From: Candidatus Shapirobacteria bacterium
GTDB lineage: Bacteria; Patescibacteriota; Microgenomatia; UBA12405; UBA6130
Length of the DNA: 15,614 nt
NCBI GenBank assembly: GCA_027007615.1
Contig: JALTFB010000069.1
Span: forward strand, 1 to 15,614
Direction: 5' to 3'
Part shown: piece by piece, positions 6,984 through 14,568 of the stretch
Position numbering within the stretch: position 1 is the stretch's first letter
How the letters are laid out: every line of letters starts with the position of its first letter
Notes under the pieces: model-generated
What the model was told of the DNA's origin: nothing
Databases searched by the model: none
Seen by the model: the letters and a program-made list of their open reading frames with translations, nothing else
Translations under genes and position numbers: made by a program

Positions 6984-7726
6984 TTCTTATGGGCAGCGTT
7001 AGTTGGGCTAGGAGAAACTACTGCCGGCTTAACCAATAAAATTTTTAGAGCCTGACGGCTATTTTTTTCCTGCCGGTAAATAATAACGGCCCGGCTGCGA
7101 ATTGTCAAATCCTTATAACTGCCTTCTTGGGCCTTATCTGCTCGCATCAACCAAATCATCGTTTTGGCGTTAACAATAAATTCTTGGACTTCATTGCGAT
7201 GTTGAACCGGTATCAAGCTAAAAACTTTTTCCGTCCGCGAGCGGTCGGCGATTACCCCAAAACTGCTAAAAATCTGCCTCGGTTTCGGATTGGCAAGAAC
7301 AATAATCCGCTTTGCCAATAAAGTTTTTTCTCCTTTAAGATAGCCCATAACCAAAAGGCGTTGGCCCGCTTTCAATCGATTCAGGGAGAAACGGCGATGG
7401 TGGCTATCCAAAACGGCTGCCTCGGGATCAAGCAGGATCTCCCGTTCCTCTTTCTGCCGGCAAACCAACACCAAACTGCTTTTATCTATCTTTTTGACCA
7501 CTCCCTCCCAACCCCGCTTCTGTTGGGTAGTCATAATTTCCGCCAGTTTAGCCGCCACCTTTTCCTTAAGTTCCGCCCTTACTTTTTTAACTCCCTCTAC
7601 GGCACCCGGCATCAAAGTAACCCTTGCCGCTTGAGTGGCCTCTACAAAAGGATTGCGTTCGGCAGCATTAACCGATGGCAAAGAAAAAAACAGAAAAAGC
7701 GCAATAATTGGAAAAATCTTTTTCAT
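6980..7726 (-). CDS. Secreted DUF5666-like protein
   Basis: A 248-residue protein with a clear signal peptide (MKKIFPIIALFLFFSLPSVNA, probable cleavage before AERNP). After a charged helical segment (about residues 40-70) come beta-rich stretches such as WEGVVKKIDKSSLVLVCRQK, REILLDPEAAVLD, LKAGQRLLVMGYLKGEKTLL and FSSFGVIADRSRTEKVFSLI. The alternation of G-x-V-x-x-I-x, a strand, then G-x-x-L-x-V-x-G is typical of small OB-like repeats (DUF5666-like) in secreted proteins of this group, so two such units seem likely. This family call is my pattern reading only. It lies 17 nt after the Ig-like gene with no clear promoter, and ATGA couples it to rpmE. Its exported, possibly wall-associated location fits the protease and Ig neighbours. 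Confidence 0.6.
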   Translation of the reverse strand: MKKIFPIIALFLFFSLPSVNAAERNPFVEATQAARVTLMPGAVEGVKKVRAELKEKVAAKLAEIMTTQQKRGWEGVVKKIDKSSLVLVCRQKEEREILLDPEAAVLDSHHRRFSLNRLKAGQRLLVMGYLKGEKTLLAKRIIVLANPKPRQIFSSFGVIADRSRTEKVFSLIPVQHRNEVQEFIVNAKTMIWLMRADKAQEGSYKDLTIRSRAVIIYRQEKNSRQALKILLVKPAVVSPSPTNAAHKK

Positions 7727-7744
7727 TATTGAAATGCCAATTCA

Positions 7745-8206
7745 TTAAAACTTGGCTGTTGAATAAGTAACTGTAAAAATAATCTTTTTTTCTGCCCCAT
7801 TTTGGTTATAGGCGGTTGCCTCAATATCGTTAGCTCCACCGGTTAGTTTAAACTTCGTTTCAAAATTGCCATCCTTATCGGCGACAAGAATAACTTCATC
7901 ATCATCGCCAATCAAAACCACCGTAGCCCCCGGTATCGTTCTGCCCTTGATAACTACCGGCGAATGGTTAACAATCGCATTATCCGCCGGCTGGCTAATA
8001 ATCAAACTTAAAGAGGAAGCCGCCGGAGTAGCCGTAACAGTAACCGATGGTGTTGGCGATACTGCCGGCTTTTGCTTTGTCTGCTTAATCTCTGCCACTT
8101 GGCGGGAAAATAAAGCGCTTAATTGTTGATGGTAACGCGCTAAAACCACTAAACTGGCTCCCAAAACGATTCCCAATAGAATAGCTAATAACACTTCTTT
8201 TTTCAT
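7745..8206 (-). CDS. Membrane-anchored Ig-like domain protein
   Basis: A 153-residue protein with an N-terminal anchor (MKKEVLLAILLGIVLGASLV), a Pro/Thr/Ser-rich linker (AVSPTPSVTVTATPAASS, about residues 48-65) and one bacterial Ig-like beta sandwich to the C-terminus. The pattern is I-x-x-P-A-D-N-A-I-V, then V-x-I-K-G-R-T-I-P-G-A-T-V-V-L, then A-D-K-D-G-N-F-E, then G-A-N-D-I-E-A-T-A. That matches Big_6/Big_9/glucodextranase-B-like domains used as surface adhesion or spacer modules. No catalytic domain is present. It has its own predicted promoter overlapping the short gap after htrA, so it may be expressed independently of the protease. Confidence 0.75.
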   Translation of the reverse strand: MKKEVLLAILLGIVLGASLVVLARYHQQLSALFSRQVAEIKQTKQKPAVSPTPSVTVTATPAASSLSLIISQPADNAIVNHSPVVIKGRTIPGATVVLIGDDDEVILVADKDGNFETKFKLTGGANDIEATAYNQNGAEKKIIFTVTYSTAKF

Positions 8207-8214
8207 TTTAGCTT

Positions 8215-8243
8215 ATAATAACCAGCCTCAGCCGTAAAGTCAA
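8215..8243 (-). promoter_or_regulatory. Promoter of the Ig-like / DUF5666-like genes
   Basis: Minus-strand TTGACT (8243-8238), a 17-nt spacer and TATTAT (8220-8215), ending 8 nt before ATG 8206. The predicted transcription start leaves a leader of about 2 nt. Confidence 0.55.
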
Positions 8244-8262
8244 CCTTCCCAAGGGCTGCGTT

Positions 8263-9417
8263 TCACTTTATGCCCCGCACCTCCAATTTTACTTTTAGAT
8301 TCCGCATCTTGCCATTGCGCCAAATTTGCACCGCTACCACCTGGCCGACTTTCATGCGATTAACCAGCTTCGCCAGCTTATTATTGCTATCCAACCTCTG
8401 GCCGGCAAACTTAACCAAAATATCGCCGGGCTTAATACCCGCCTTATCGGCCGGAGAATTGGCAATAACCGCCCGAACATAAGCTCCCTGAGGCACGTCG
8501 TTTAGAAGAGCCGCCTGGCGGGAAATCATTTGGTAACGAACTCCCAGGAATGGCCGTTGGAATTCGCCGGTCGTCTTGAAATCCTTCAAGGCCGCTTTGA
8601 CCACATTTATGGGAATGGCAAAGCCAATATTTTGGGCGCTTTGGGCCACGGCAACATTTATGCCCATCACCTGGCCCGAGGAGTTCAGCAGCGGCCCGCC
8701 GGAATTGCCGGGATTAATGGCCGCGTCGGTTTGGATAACATTATCAAGCCTTTCCACAAATCCTTGCAACGGCGAGCCAGCCATAATCCCCCGCCCCAAT
8801 CCGGAAATCACTCCCACCGTTACCGTCTGGCGGAATTTTCCCAAAGCGGTGCCGATGGCAATTGCCAACTGGCCCACCTTGAGATTATCAGAATTGCCTA
8901 AACGCAAAGGGGGCAAATTGGCATCGATTTTCAAAATTGCCAGATCATTGGTGGGATCGCGGTAAATAGCTTTTACCGGATAAATCTTATTCTTTTTGGT
9001 AATAACCCGATATTGGGCGTTAGTGTCGGCAACCACATGCTTGTTGGTAATAACCAGCCCCTTGGCATCAACCACAAAACCGGTGCCAATGTCTTGCTGT
9101 ATTTTCTTTTTGGTAGGCTGGGCGCGGAAAAATCCAAACGGGTCAAGCGGCGAGATGCCCAAATTGCCAAAGGAGATTTGCTGTTTGGTGATGCTGACCG
9201 TAACCACCGATGGCGCCGCTTCAGCAGCTACTTTGGTAACCACCGACTCCTCGTTAACAATTTCTCTCTGCACTATTGTCGGCGAATTTTGCGGCCGGCG
9301 GCCCAAGCGGTCTAAAATTGGCAAATGGTAATAGCGCTCCAGCCAGCCTCCGGCAAAAACGGCAAAAAGGAAAACTGTTCCCGCCGCAAAACCGATTAAA
9401 AATGTTTTAAGCCTCAT
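8263..9417 (-). CDS. HtrA/DegP-like serine protease, membrane-anchored
   Basis: A 384-residue envelope protease with one N-terminal anchor (about residues 5-25) and a linker, followed by a trypsin-like domain with a complete triad: His127 in ITNKHVV, Asp158 in DPTNDLAILK and Ser239 in INPGNSGGPLL. One PDZ domain follows (about residues 290-380, with the carboxylate-binding-loop region around PFLGVRYQ and A-G-I-K-P-G-D-I). This is the DegS/HhoA-type layout with a single PDZ: degradation or regulated cleavage of misfolded extracytoplasmic proteins. It follows the Ctp-type protease by 46 nt with its own promoter in the gap. Two proteases of different families side by side suggest an envelope quality-control cluster. 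Which Htr subtype it is cannot be decided from the sequence. Confidence 0.93.
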   Translation of the reverse strand: MRLKTFLIGFAAGTVFLFAVFAGGWLERYYHLPILDRLGRRPQNSPTIVQREIVNEESVVTKVAAEAAPSVVTVSITKQQISFGNLGISPLDPFGFFRAQPTKKKIQQDIGTGFVVDAKGLVITNKHVVADTNAQYRVITKKNKIYPVKAIYRDPTNDLAILKIDANLPPLRLGNSDNLKVGQLAIAIGTALGKFRQTVTVGVISGLGRGIMAGSPLQGFVERLDNVIQTDAAINPGNSGGPLLNSSGQVMGINVAVAQSAQNIGFAIPINVVKAALKDFKTTGEFQRPFLGVRYQMISRQAALLNDVPQGAYVRAVIANSPADKAGIKPGDILVKFAGQRLDSNNKLAKLVNRMKVGQVVAVQIWRNGKMRNLKVKLEVRGIK

Positions 9418-9426
9418 TGCCTTTTC

Positions 9427-9454
9427 ATTATAGACAAAATCGCCACAAATGCAA
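9427..9454 (-). promoter_or_regulatory. Promoter of htrA-like gene
   Basis: Minus-strand TTGCAT (9454-9449), a 16-nt spacer and consensus TATAAT (9432-9427), ending 9 nt before ATG 9417. It overlaps the end of the gap after the Ctp-type protease. The GAAAAGG between -10 and ATG would be transcribed only in part, giving a leader of about 3 nt. Confidence 0.6.
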
Positions 9455-9463
9455 CAGTTATTC

Positions 9464-10711
9464 TTACTCTTTTAACAGTTTTTCCATCGCCTTCAAGAAA
9501 ACCGCATCTTTGTCCGTGCCCATCACCGCTTCTTTTACTTCCCCCTTCACTTTGACATCCGGCTCAATGCCCTTCTTATTTATCGACCGCCCATCGGGCA
9601 AAAGCCAACGGGCAATGGTAATATGCAAACCGGCCCGGCCCGGCAATGTCTCCGGTTCCTGGACCGTCCCTTTGCCAAAAGTTTTCTCGCCCACCAACAC
9701 CGCCCGATGATGCGCCTGCAACGCTCCCGCCAAAATTTCCGCCGCCGAGGCAGAGCCCCTATTCACCAAAACCACCAGTGGCGTTTTATAAAGCCGGCCG
9801 CGTCCATCCACCCTATAAATTTTCTTATCTCCATGGGCATTTTCTTGTTCAACCACAATGCCTCGGGGCAAAAATTCGCTTGCCAAATAAACCGCCCCGC
9901 TAAGATAGCCGCCGGGATTATTGCGCAAATCTAAAACTATTCCGGCGAACTGGGGATTATTTTGCCAGCGCCCCTCATCCAAAAGCCATTCTTGCCATTG
10001 CTTTTCCAAAATTTGCGAAAAACGATAGACGCGCACATAAGCAACTTTTTTGCCATGGAAATCCATTTGCCGCCAAACGACCGTGGGTACCGTAATCTGC
10101 CCCCGAATAATCCTGATAGTCGTGTTTTTGTCCTGTCCGGGATGGCGAACCACCAAGCTGACCGGGCTGCCAATCGGCCCCCTAATCCACTTTACCGCCT
10201 GAGGCAAGGAGATTCCCTCCGTTGTTTTGCTTAATTTTTTCTTGGTATCAATAACCTTAACAATAATGTCTCCGGCCCGGATGCCCGCTTTTTCGGCCGG
10301 CGTGCCCCTTAAAGGAGTAATCACTGCCAAATAATGGTCCCGAAAACCCAATTGGATTCCCACCCCGCCAAACTTCCCGTCCAAATCTTGGTTGGTCAGC
10401 TTATTTTCTTCCGGCGGAAGAAACACGGTATAGGGATCGCCCAACGAGGCGACCATTCCCTCAATCGCCCCGTAGACCATTTTTTGCGGATTGAGAGCTT
10501 TACTGTTGAAATATTTATTTTCCAATAAACCCCAAACCTGCCAAAAAAGGCTCATATTCGCCCGCGGAGCCGATGGGGGCAGCGCCGGCGATCTGACCAC
10601 CCAGCGCCCCGGCCAATGCCAACGCTGGTTTATGCCCGCGCCCAACAGGAAAAAAAATAGCGCTAACAATAAATTGCGGAAATGATAATGGCGGCCGGAT
10701 TCCTTATTCAA
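9464..10711 (-). CDS. C-terminal processing peptidase (S41, CtpA/Prc type)
   Basis: A membrane-anchored serine protease that trims or degrades envelope proteins from their C-termini. Counting from TTG 10711 (415 residues): anchor at about 12-30, a helical N-domain containing ASLGDPYTVFLPPEE, a PDZ domain at about 110-190 (KFGGVGIQLGF ... AEKAGIRAGDIIVKV), then the S41 core with LRNNPGGYL and the Ser/Lys dyad: Ser322 in GSASAAEI and Lys347 in TFGKGTVQ. The 25-residue spacing matches Prc. The start is uncertain. TTG 10711 forms a TTGA junction with the upstream gene and has purine-rich AGAAGAG before it; TTG 10729 would add six residues. No ATG lies near. It precedes htrA in a protease cluster. 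Confidence 0.93.
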   Translation of the reverse strand: MNKESGRHYHFRNLLLALFFFLLGAGINQRWHWPGRWVVRSPALPPSAPRANMSLFWQVWGLLENKYFNSKALNPQKMVYGAIEGMVASLGDPYTVFLPPEENKLTNQDLDGKFGGVGIQLGFRDHYLAVITPLRGTPAEKAGIRAGDIIVKVIDTKKKLSKTTEGISLPQAVKWIRGPIGSPVSLVVRHPGQDKNTTIRIIRGQITVPTVVWRQMDFHGKKVAYVRVYRFSQILEKQWQEWLLDEGRWQNNPQFAGIVLDLRNNPGGYLSGAVYLASEFLPRGIVVEQENAHGDKKIYRVDGRGRLYKTPLVVLVNRGSASAAEILAGALQAHHRAVLVGEKTFGKGTVQEPETLPGRAGLHITIARWLLPDGRSINKKGIEPDVKVKGEVKEAVMGTDKDAVFLKAMEKLLKE

Positions 10712-11457
10712 TTTTTCTCTTCTTGGCAAACCAATAAACGCTGTTGGCGGCCGTCCAAAAGAGCCGGCTGGCCCGCTAATGCCAATAAAGCATTATAGTC
10801 GGCGGCAATAAAATTTGGCAAGGGGCAATTTGGAAATTGGTTGGGGCTGATAATCGCCTTCACTCCCAATGCCCGCGCTTTAATTGCTAAAGCCAGAGTC
10901 GGCCGAGACAATAAAAGAAAAACCGGCCTGTCCGGCTTTTGCAAAGCAAAAATGTCTCCCTCAGCCAGCGCCATCAGTTCTCCCCATTGCTGGCGGCGGT
11001 AATCGGTCTTACCGGGAAATACCCGGGCCACAAAACGAATCGTGAGCTTATCATCATGGACCGCTGTCACTTCACCGCTCAACAAGGCCGGCACTTTTTC
11101 TTTCTTCAAGCGAACAATTGACACCCAACCGGCACGTTTGGATAACAATCTAAATTGCCCATCTTGCGGCGATGTTACCGCAAATTCCGACCCCAAAAGC
11201 GACTTTTTGCGCGCCAATATTTCTCCCCTGGCCACCACCGCCCCCGGAGCCAGCAAAAGATAGGCCCTCACTTTCACCGGATCAACCTTCAGCCGGCGGG
11301 CGAGATTAAGAGATGTTTTAATTTTGCGGCGTTGCAAACCAATGATTTGGCCGGGTTTAATCTTATCCCCCTTTTTAACCAGCGGCGTAAACTGCCGATG
11401 GTTAAATTTCAAAACCCATAAGGAAGGAACCGGGGTGTACGACTGGCCCTTTTTCAC
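10708..11457 (-). CDS. Unassigned protein with barrel-sandwich-like halves
   Basis: A 249-residue soluble protein that I cannot assign to a characterised family. It contains two segments of the type seen in barrel-sandwich (lipoyl/biotin-carrier-like) folds: LVKKGDKIKPGQIIG near residues 26-40, and PGAVVARGEILARK followed by SPQDGQFRLLSKRAGWVSIV near 70-110. A segment LARRLKVDPVKVRAYLL lies between them. The C-terminal part (VFLLLSRPTLALAIKARALG, then VKAIISP) looks like an alpha/beta segment. From memory, Chloroflexi and CPR genomes hold similar uncharacterised proteins. There is no carrier lysine motif (MKM/DKA) and no signal peptide. The start is GTG 11457, which overlaps the rpsR stop in a GTGA. 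A longer in-frame ORF from ATG 11649 exists, but its first 64 residues are antisense-frame artefacts inside rpsR. Confidence 0.65.
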   Translation of the reverse strand: MKKGQSYTPVPSLWVLKFNHRQFTPLVKKGDKIKPGQIIGLQRRKIKTSLNLARRLKVDPVKVRAYLLLAPGAVVARGEILARKKSLLGSEFAVTSPQDGQFRLLSKRAGWVSIVRLKKEKVPALLSGEVTAVHDDKLTIRFVARVFPGKTDYRRQQWGELMALAEGDIFALQKPDRPVFLLLSRPTLALAIKARALGVKAIISPNQFPNCPLPNFIAADYNALLALAGQPALLDGRQQRLLVCQEEKN

Positions 11458-11699
11458 CGCGCCACTACCGCGAACGGTAGAAGCCCCAAATGGCGGGCCC
11501 TTTTTATGGCGGTTGTCAGCGCCCGCTGGTGTTTGGCGCATAAACCGGTAATCGACCGCGGCAGAATGCGGCCCCGCGGCGAGAGATATTCGCTTAATTT
11601 CTGGTATTCCCGCCACTCCGGCTTCCTGCCGGTTTGGCAAAAAGAACACTTCGGTGGTGTGGGTCGCTTAACCCTGGCTTTACGGCGTTTCATCTTCAA
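11454..11699 (-). CDS. rpsR: 30S ribosomal protein S18
   Basis: An 81-residue bS18 with a basic N-terminus (MKMKRRKARVKRP) and the family core SEYLSPRGRILPRSITG followed by CAKHQRALTTAIKRARHLGL. It carries the zinc-ribbon version of S18: C-S-F-C near residues 18-21 and C-A-K-H near 54-57. It binds 16S rRNA with S6 at the platform of the small subunit. The gene order rpsF-ssb-rpsR is the classical bacterial arrangement. ATG 11699 overlaps the ssb stop in ATGA, and its own stop overlaps a GTG start. Confidence 0.97.
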   Translation of the reverse strand: MKMKRRKARVKRPTPPKCSFCQTGRKPEWREYQKLSEYLSPRGRILPRSITGLCAKHQRALTTAIKRARHLGLLPFAVVAR

Positions 11700-12307
11700 A
11701 ATGGCATCTCATCCTTATCTCTTTTTTTAACCGCCGGCTCTTTGTCGTCGGCTGCGGTCTTATCATCATCAGCCGCCGCTTCCGGTTTTACCTCAATTTC
11801 AGCCTTGGCCTTGACCGCCCCGGCCCCTGTTTTTGCTTCCGGCGCAGCCGCTTTGCCAACAGCGGCTGGCTTATTCTTAACGGCACCGGCCTCATCGTTG
11901 GTGGTGATTGGCGCTGCCGCCGCTTCCACGTCCGCCGGCCGGATATCGGTCCCTTCCCCGCTCGGCGCCTTACCGCGGCCCAAAACAATCACATCGCTGG
12001 CAACAATCTCTGTCGTCTGCCGTTCAACTCCGTCTTGACCAGCCCACTTGCGATACTGTAAACGGCCCTCAACAAAAACACGAGTGCCTTTCATCAGCAA
12101 TTGTGCCAAAAGTTCGGCTAATTTAGTCCAGGCGACAATACGGTGGAATTGGGCCTCATCTTTAAACTCTCCTGTTTGCGTCTTCCAGCGCCGGTTAGTC
12201 GCCACTGCAAAAGTAATTACCGCTGTCCCGCTCGGAGTATAACGTAACTCCGGATCACGGGTAAGATTTCCAATCAGCATCACCTGGTTAAGGGAACGAT
12301 TCGCCAT
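11696..12307 (-). CDS. ssb: Single-stranded DNA-binding protein
   Basis: A tetramer-forming OB-fold protein that coats single-stranded DNA at the fork and during repair. The OB domain spans residues 1 to about 112 (MANRSLNQVMLIGNLTRDPE, then RYTPSGTAVITFAVATNRRW, RGKAP at the end). A long Ala/Lys/Glu-rich disordered linker follows (about residues 120-195), and the acidic C-terminal tip DEMPF corresponds to the DDDIPF tail that recruits partner proteins. At 203 residues it is longer than the 160-180 typical of the family because of the linker. A canonical Shine-Dalgarno precedes it. It sits between rpsF (8-nt gap) and rpsR (4-nt overlap). Confidence 0.96.
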   Translation of the reverse strand: MANRSLNQVMLIGNLTRDPELRYTPSGTAVITFAVATNRRWKTQTGEFKDEAQFHRIVAWTKLAELLAQLLMKGTRVFVEGRLQYRKWAGQDGVERQTTEIVASDVIVLGRGKAPSGEGTDIRPADVEAAAAPITTNDEAGAVKNKPAAVGKAAAPEAKTGAGAVKAKAEIEVKPEAAADDDKTAADDKEPAVKKRDKDEMPF

Positions 12308-12311
12308 GCTG

Positions 12312-12317
12312 CCTCCT
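12312..12317 (-). promoter_or_regulatory. Strong Shine-Dalgarno of ssb
   Basis: AGGAGG on the minus strand, 4 nt before ATG 12307 and overlapping the end of rpsF. It is the clearest ribosome binding site in the window and contrasts with the nearly leaderless first genes. Confidence 0.85.
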
Positions 12318-12600
12318 ATTTCCGTAATAATAAATAACGGTAAATTTGCTTCTCGCGATTAAGGAAAATGTTTAGGTTGTCAGTTGAAAAAGAAGCGGCG
12401 GCGAAAGAATATATCCAATAAGCGCCCTTGCTTGATTTTTCGATAGGATAGGCAAATTCCTTAACTCCCCACGTTTCTATTTTTACTTTCTTAGCGCCGT
12501 CTTTTACCAAAGCCGCCTTAACGGCATCTTTAATTTTCTTCTCATCTTTGCTGGCTATCACCGGAACGACAACCACCAATTCGTAATTCTTCTCTTCCAT
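12316..12600 (-). CDS. rpsF: 30S ribosomal protein S6
   Basis: A 94-residue bS6 beginning MEEKNYELVVVVPVIASKDE, with the family core KKVKIETWGVKEFAYPIEKS, then KGAYWIYSFAA, and ending in a REKQIYRYLLLRK helix. It pairs with S18 on the platform of the 30S subunit, and S6 can regulate its own operon in some bacteria. It is the first gene of the rpsF-ssb-rpsR block and is preceded by the best promoter in the window, located in repeat island 2. Only about 3 nt of leader are predicted, which leaves no room for a leader-based S6:S18 regulatory RNA. Confidence 0.96.
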   Translation of the reverse strand: MEEKNYELVVVVPVIASKDEKKIKDAVKAALVKDGAKKVKIETWGVKEFAYPIEKSSKGAYWIYSFAAASFSTDNLNIFLNREKQIYRYLLLRK

Positions 12601-12609
12601 TGCTTTTTA

Positions 12610-12638
12610 ATTATACGGGCTCTTATCAATGAGGTCAA
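12610..12638 (-). promoter_or_regulatory. Promoter of the rpsF-ssb-rpsR operon
   Basis: Minus-strand TTGACC (12638-12633), a 17-nt spacer and consensus TATAAT (12615-12610). The -10 ends 9 nt before ATG 12600, so the transcript is predicted to start about 3 nt upstream of the ATG. An alternative TTGACA lies at 12648-12643, too far from the -10 for normal spacing. Confidence 0.75.
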
Positions 12639-12660
12639 GGAGATGTCAAACAATAACTAA

Positions 12661-12685
12661 CAACAATCAACAAACAACAAACAAC
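12661..12685. repeat. Heptanucleotide-periodic array, CAACAAA units
   Basis: CAACAAT, CAACAAA and CAACAAA follow in phase and break down at CAACTTG. The surrounding 12640-12740 is CA-rich low-complexity DNA in which GGAGATG-x-CA-x-ACAATAAC occurs twice (from about 12639 and 12709). Confidence 0.7.
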
Positions 12686-12742
12686 TTGCCGGCAATTCCT
12701 CAACACCGGGAGATGCCAGACAATAACAATCAACTAACAACG

Positions 12743-12946
12743 GGAACTAGGAACTGGGAACTAGGAACTAGGAAGAAAATAACCAAATCCCAAATTCCAA
12801 ATCCCAAACAAATTCCAATTTTCCAAATTCTAAAATTCAAAACTATTTGTTTTAATATTTGGAATTTATTTCAAATAAGTGTTTTGGATTTTGGTCATTT
12901 GAGTTTTGATATTGTTTCGGATTTTGGATTTAGAGTTTAGGATTTG
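12743..12946. repeat. Heptad-periodic low-complexity region between rpsF and cysS
   Basis: GGAACTA, GGAACTG, GGAACTA, GGAACTA run in phase at 12743-12770. The next 80 bp are made of AAATTCC/AAATCCC-type units, and 12855-12946 of the complementary GGAATTT/GGATTTT type, ending with GGATTTT, GGATTTA, GAGTTTA, GGATTTG in phase at 12919-12946. The two halves form a loose, long inverted repeat. No gene is credible here; open frames across it are low-complexity artefacts. Confidence 0.75.
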
Positions 12947-13001
12947 TTTGTTTCTTGGTGCGAGGAGCCAAACATCAGAGGGCACTCGCCCGCAGCGTTT
13001 A

Positions 13002-13092
13002 GCGAGGACGAGTGGAGCTGATGCTGGCGACTCTAGCAATTGCTTATTCCACTGAAGATGCTGAACCTTGCCTTCGGCAAGATCAGCATGAC
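13002..13092 (-). repeat. A-type palindromic repeat with side module (minus orientation)
   Basis: On the minus strand this reads GTC, ATGCTGA, an inner CTTGCC-GAA-GGCAAG stem, TCAGCAT, CTTCAGTGG (13092-13049). It is followed by a side module containing GCAATTGC that ends near GTCCTCGC. The 63 bp at 13002-13064 match 15317-15379 in inverted orientation with two visible differences. Confidence 0.85.
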
Positions 13093-13139
13093 GGATAAGG
13101 TCTTTTTTATAATTTGGAATTTGGAAATTGTTTGGATAC

Positions 13140-13181
13140 TTGGTGCTTGGAACTTGGAACTTAGAGCTTAGAACTTAGAGC
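13140..13181. repeat. Heptanucleotide array overlapping the cysS 3' end
   Basis: Six in-phase units: TTGGTGC, TTGGAAC, TTGGAAC, TTAGAGC, TTAGAAC, TTAGAGC. The last two run into cysS and supply its final codons and stop. Confidence 0.9.
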
Positions 13182-14568
13182 GCGGCAAAACCACTGCGCC
13201 GTTGGACCCATCCTGAACTTGCCAGCCCGCTTTTTTTATTTCCAATCGCAATTTATCCGCCTCCTGATATTTGCCCCGGCGGCGCAATTTTTCCCGCTCC
13301 GCCGCCAGCTTTCTAATTTTCAGCGGCACTTTCAACTTCCACTCCGCCAACTTCAGGCCTAAAACCCGATCAAAATCCAAAATCAGCGCCAGTTTCATTG
13401 CCGCCGGCAAGCCGCTGTCGGCCACTTTCCAGGCAACCGCCAAGCCCTGGGGGGTACCCACGTCATTATTAACGGCCCGCAAAAATTTAGATTGCCATTC
13501 CTTGGCCGCCGCCGATAATTTCTCTGCCGGCTTGGTTTCCCGGCGCCATTGCCAAACCAAAAGCCGCAATTTCATCAGCGCTTTTTGGGACGCCTTCAAG
13601 GCCGGAAAGGTAAAATTCAACGGCTTGCGGTAGTGGTTGGTCAAACATAAATATCGGTAGGCCAGCGGTTCGTAGCCCCTTTTCTCCAAATCATCTAATT
13701 GGTAAAAATTTCCCTTGGACTTGCTCATCTTTTGGCCATTCACCAGATTGTGGCGGACATGGAACCAATAGCGGACAAATCGCTTGCCAGTATAGGCTTC
13801 CGACTGGGCGATTTCATTCTCATGGTGGGGAAAAATATTATCCTCGCCGCCGGAGTGGATATCCAACTGCGGCCCCAGATATTCCATACTCATCGCCGAG
13901 CACTCGATATGCCAACCCGGGTAGCCCACGCCCCAAGGCGACGGCCATTTCATCAAATGATGCGAATCTATCACCCAAAGCGAAAAATCATAGGGATTTT
14001 TCTTGCCTTTAATCGGCTCCAGCCGGGCGCCCATTTTCAATTTCTCCACATTAGTTCCCGATAATTGGCCGTAGCTTTTGAACTTTTGCACGTCATAGCA
14101 AATCCTGTCCGGCAGCCGGTAAGCATAGCCCTTTTTCTCCAATCCTTGGATAATTTTAATCATTTGGGGAATATGTTCCGTAGCCTTGCAAGTTACGCTG
14201 GGATCAAAAATATTAAGGGCGCGGCGGTCGCGAAAATAAGCCTTGGTATAGTAAGCGGCAACTTGCAGGGGCGTTTTCTTTTCGCGGCGGGCGGTTACTT
14301 CCATTTTGTCTTCACCGGTATCAGCGGCCAGCAAATCGTCTTCGGTCAAATGGCCCACATCGGTGATATTCATCACCTGCTTGACCCGATAACCGTTATA
14401 TTCCAAAATCCGCCGCAAAAAATCGGAGGCCAAATAACGCCACATATTGCCGATATGGGCATAGCCGTAAACGGTGGGGCCGCAATCATAAATGCGAACA
14501 TAATCGGATTTTAACGGCCGGAATTCTTCCCGTTTCCGGCTCATGGTATTGTAAATATTTACTTTCAT
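13168..14568 (-). CDS. cysS: Cysteinyl-tRNA synthetase
   Basis: Charges tRNA-Cys with cysteine in the cytoplasm. The 466 residues match the family length. The class-I signatures are complete: CGPTVYGYAHIGN with HIGN at 38-41, and KMSKS at 280-284. The zinc ligands are in place: Cys29, Cys223 in GWHIECSAM, His248 and Glu252 in FPHHENE. The C-terminal anticodon-binding helical bundle ends with REKLRRRGKYQEADKLRLEI, a common CysRS C-terminal motif. ATG 14568 overlaps the upstream gene stop in ATGA. The last residues (about RSKF) and the TAA are encoded by the end of a heptanucleotide array, so the natural terminus may have been replaced by repeat DNA. Confidence 0.97.
   Translation of the reverse strand: MKVNIYNTMSRKREEFRPLKSDYVRIYDCGPTVYGYAHIGNMWRYLASDFLRRILEYNGYRVKQVMNITDVGHLTEDDLLAADTGEDKMEVTARREKKTPLQVAAYYTKAYFRDRRALNIFDPSVTCKATEHIPQMIKIIQGLEKKGYAYRLPDRICYDVQKFKSYGQLSGTNVEKLKMGARLEPIKGKKNPYDFSLWVIDSHHLMKWPSPWGVGYPGWHIECSAMSMEYLGPQLDIHSGGEDNIFPHHENEIAQSEAYTGKRFVRYWFHVRHNLVNGQKMSKSKGNFYQLDDLEKRGYEPLAYRYLCLTNHYRKPLNFTFPALKASQKALMKLRLLVWQWRRETKPAEKLSAAAKEWQSKFLRAVNNDVGTPQGLAVAWKVADSGLPAAMKLALILDFDRVLGLKLAEWKLKVPLKIRKLAAEREKLRRRGKYQEADKLRLEIKKAGWQVQDGSNGAVVLPRSKF

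Noticed and set aside
7866..9331. Long plus-strand ORFs opposite htrA and the Ig-like gene
   Set aside because: They are antisense shadows of genes with complete catalytic motifs or clear domains on the minus strand.
11458..11649. N-terminal extension of the barrel-sandwich-like protein from ATG 11649
   Set aside because: The extension is an alternative frame within rpsR on the same strand; GTG 11457 gives a 4-nt overlap like the other junctions.
12629..12940. Plus-strand ORF of 103 codons in the rpsF-cysS gap
   Set aside because: It translates heptad-periodic low-complexity DNA (N/Q/T-rich, then repeats of I-P-N-P-K type) and has no family resemblance or credible start context.
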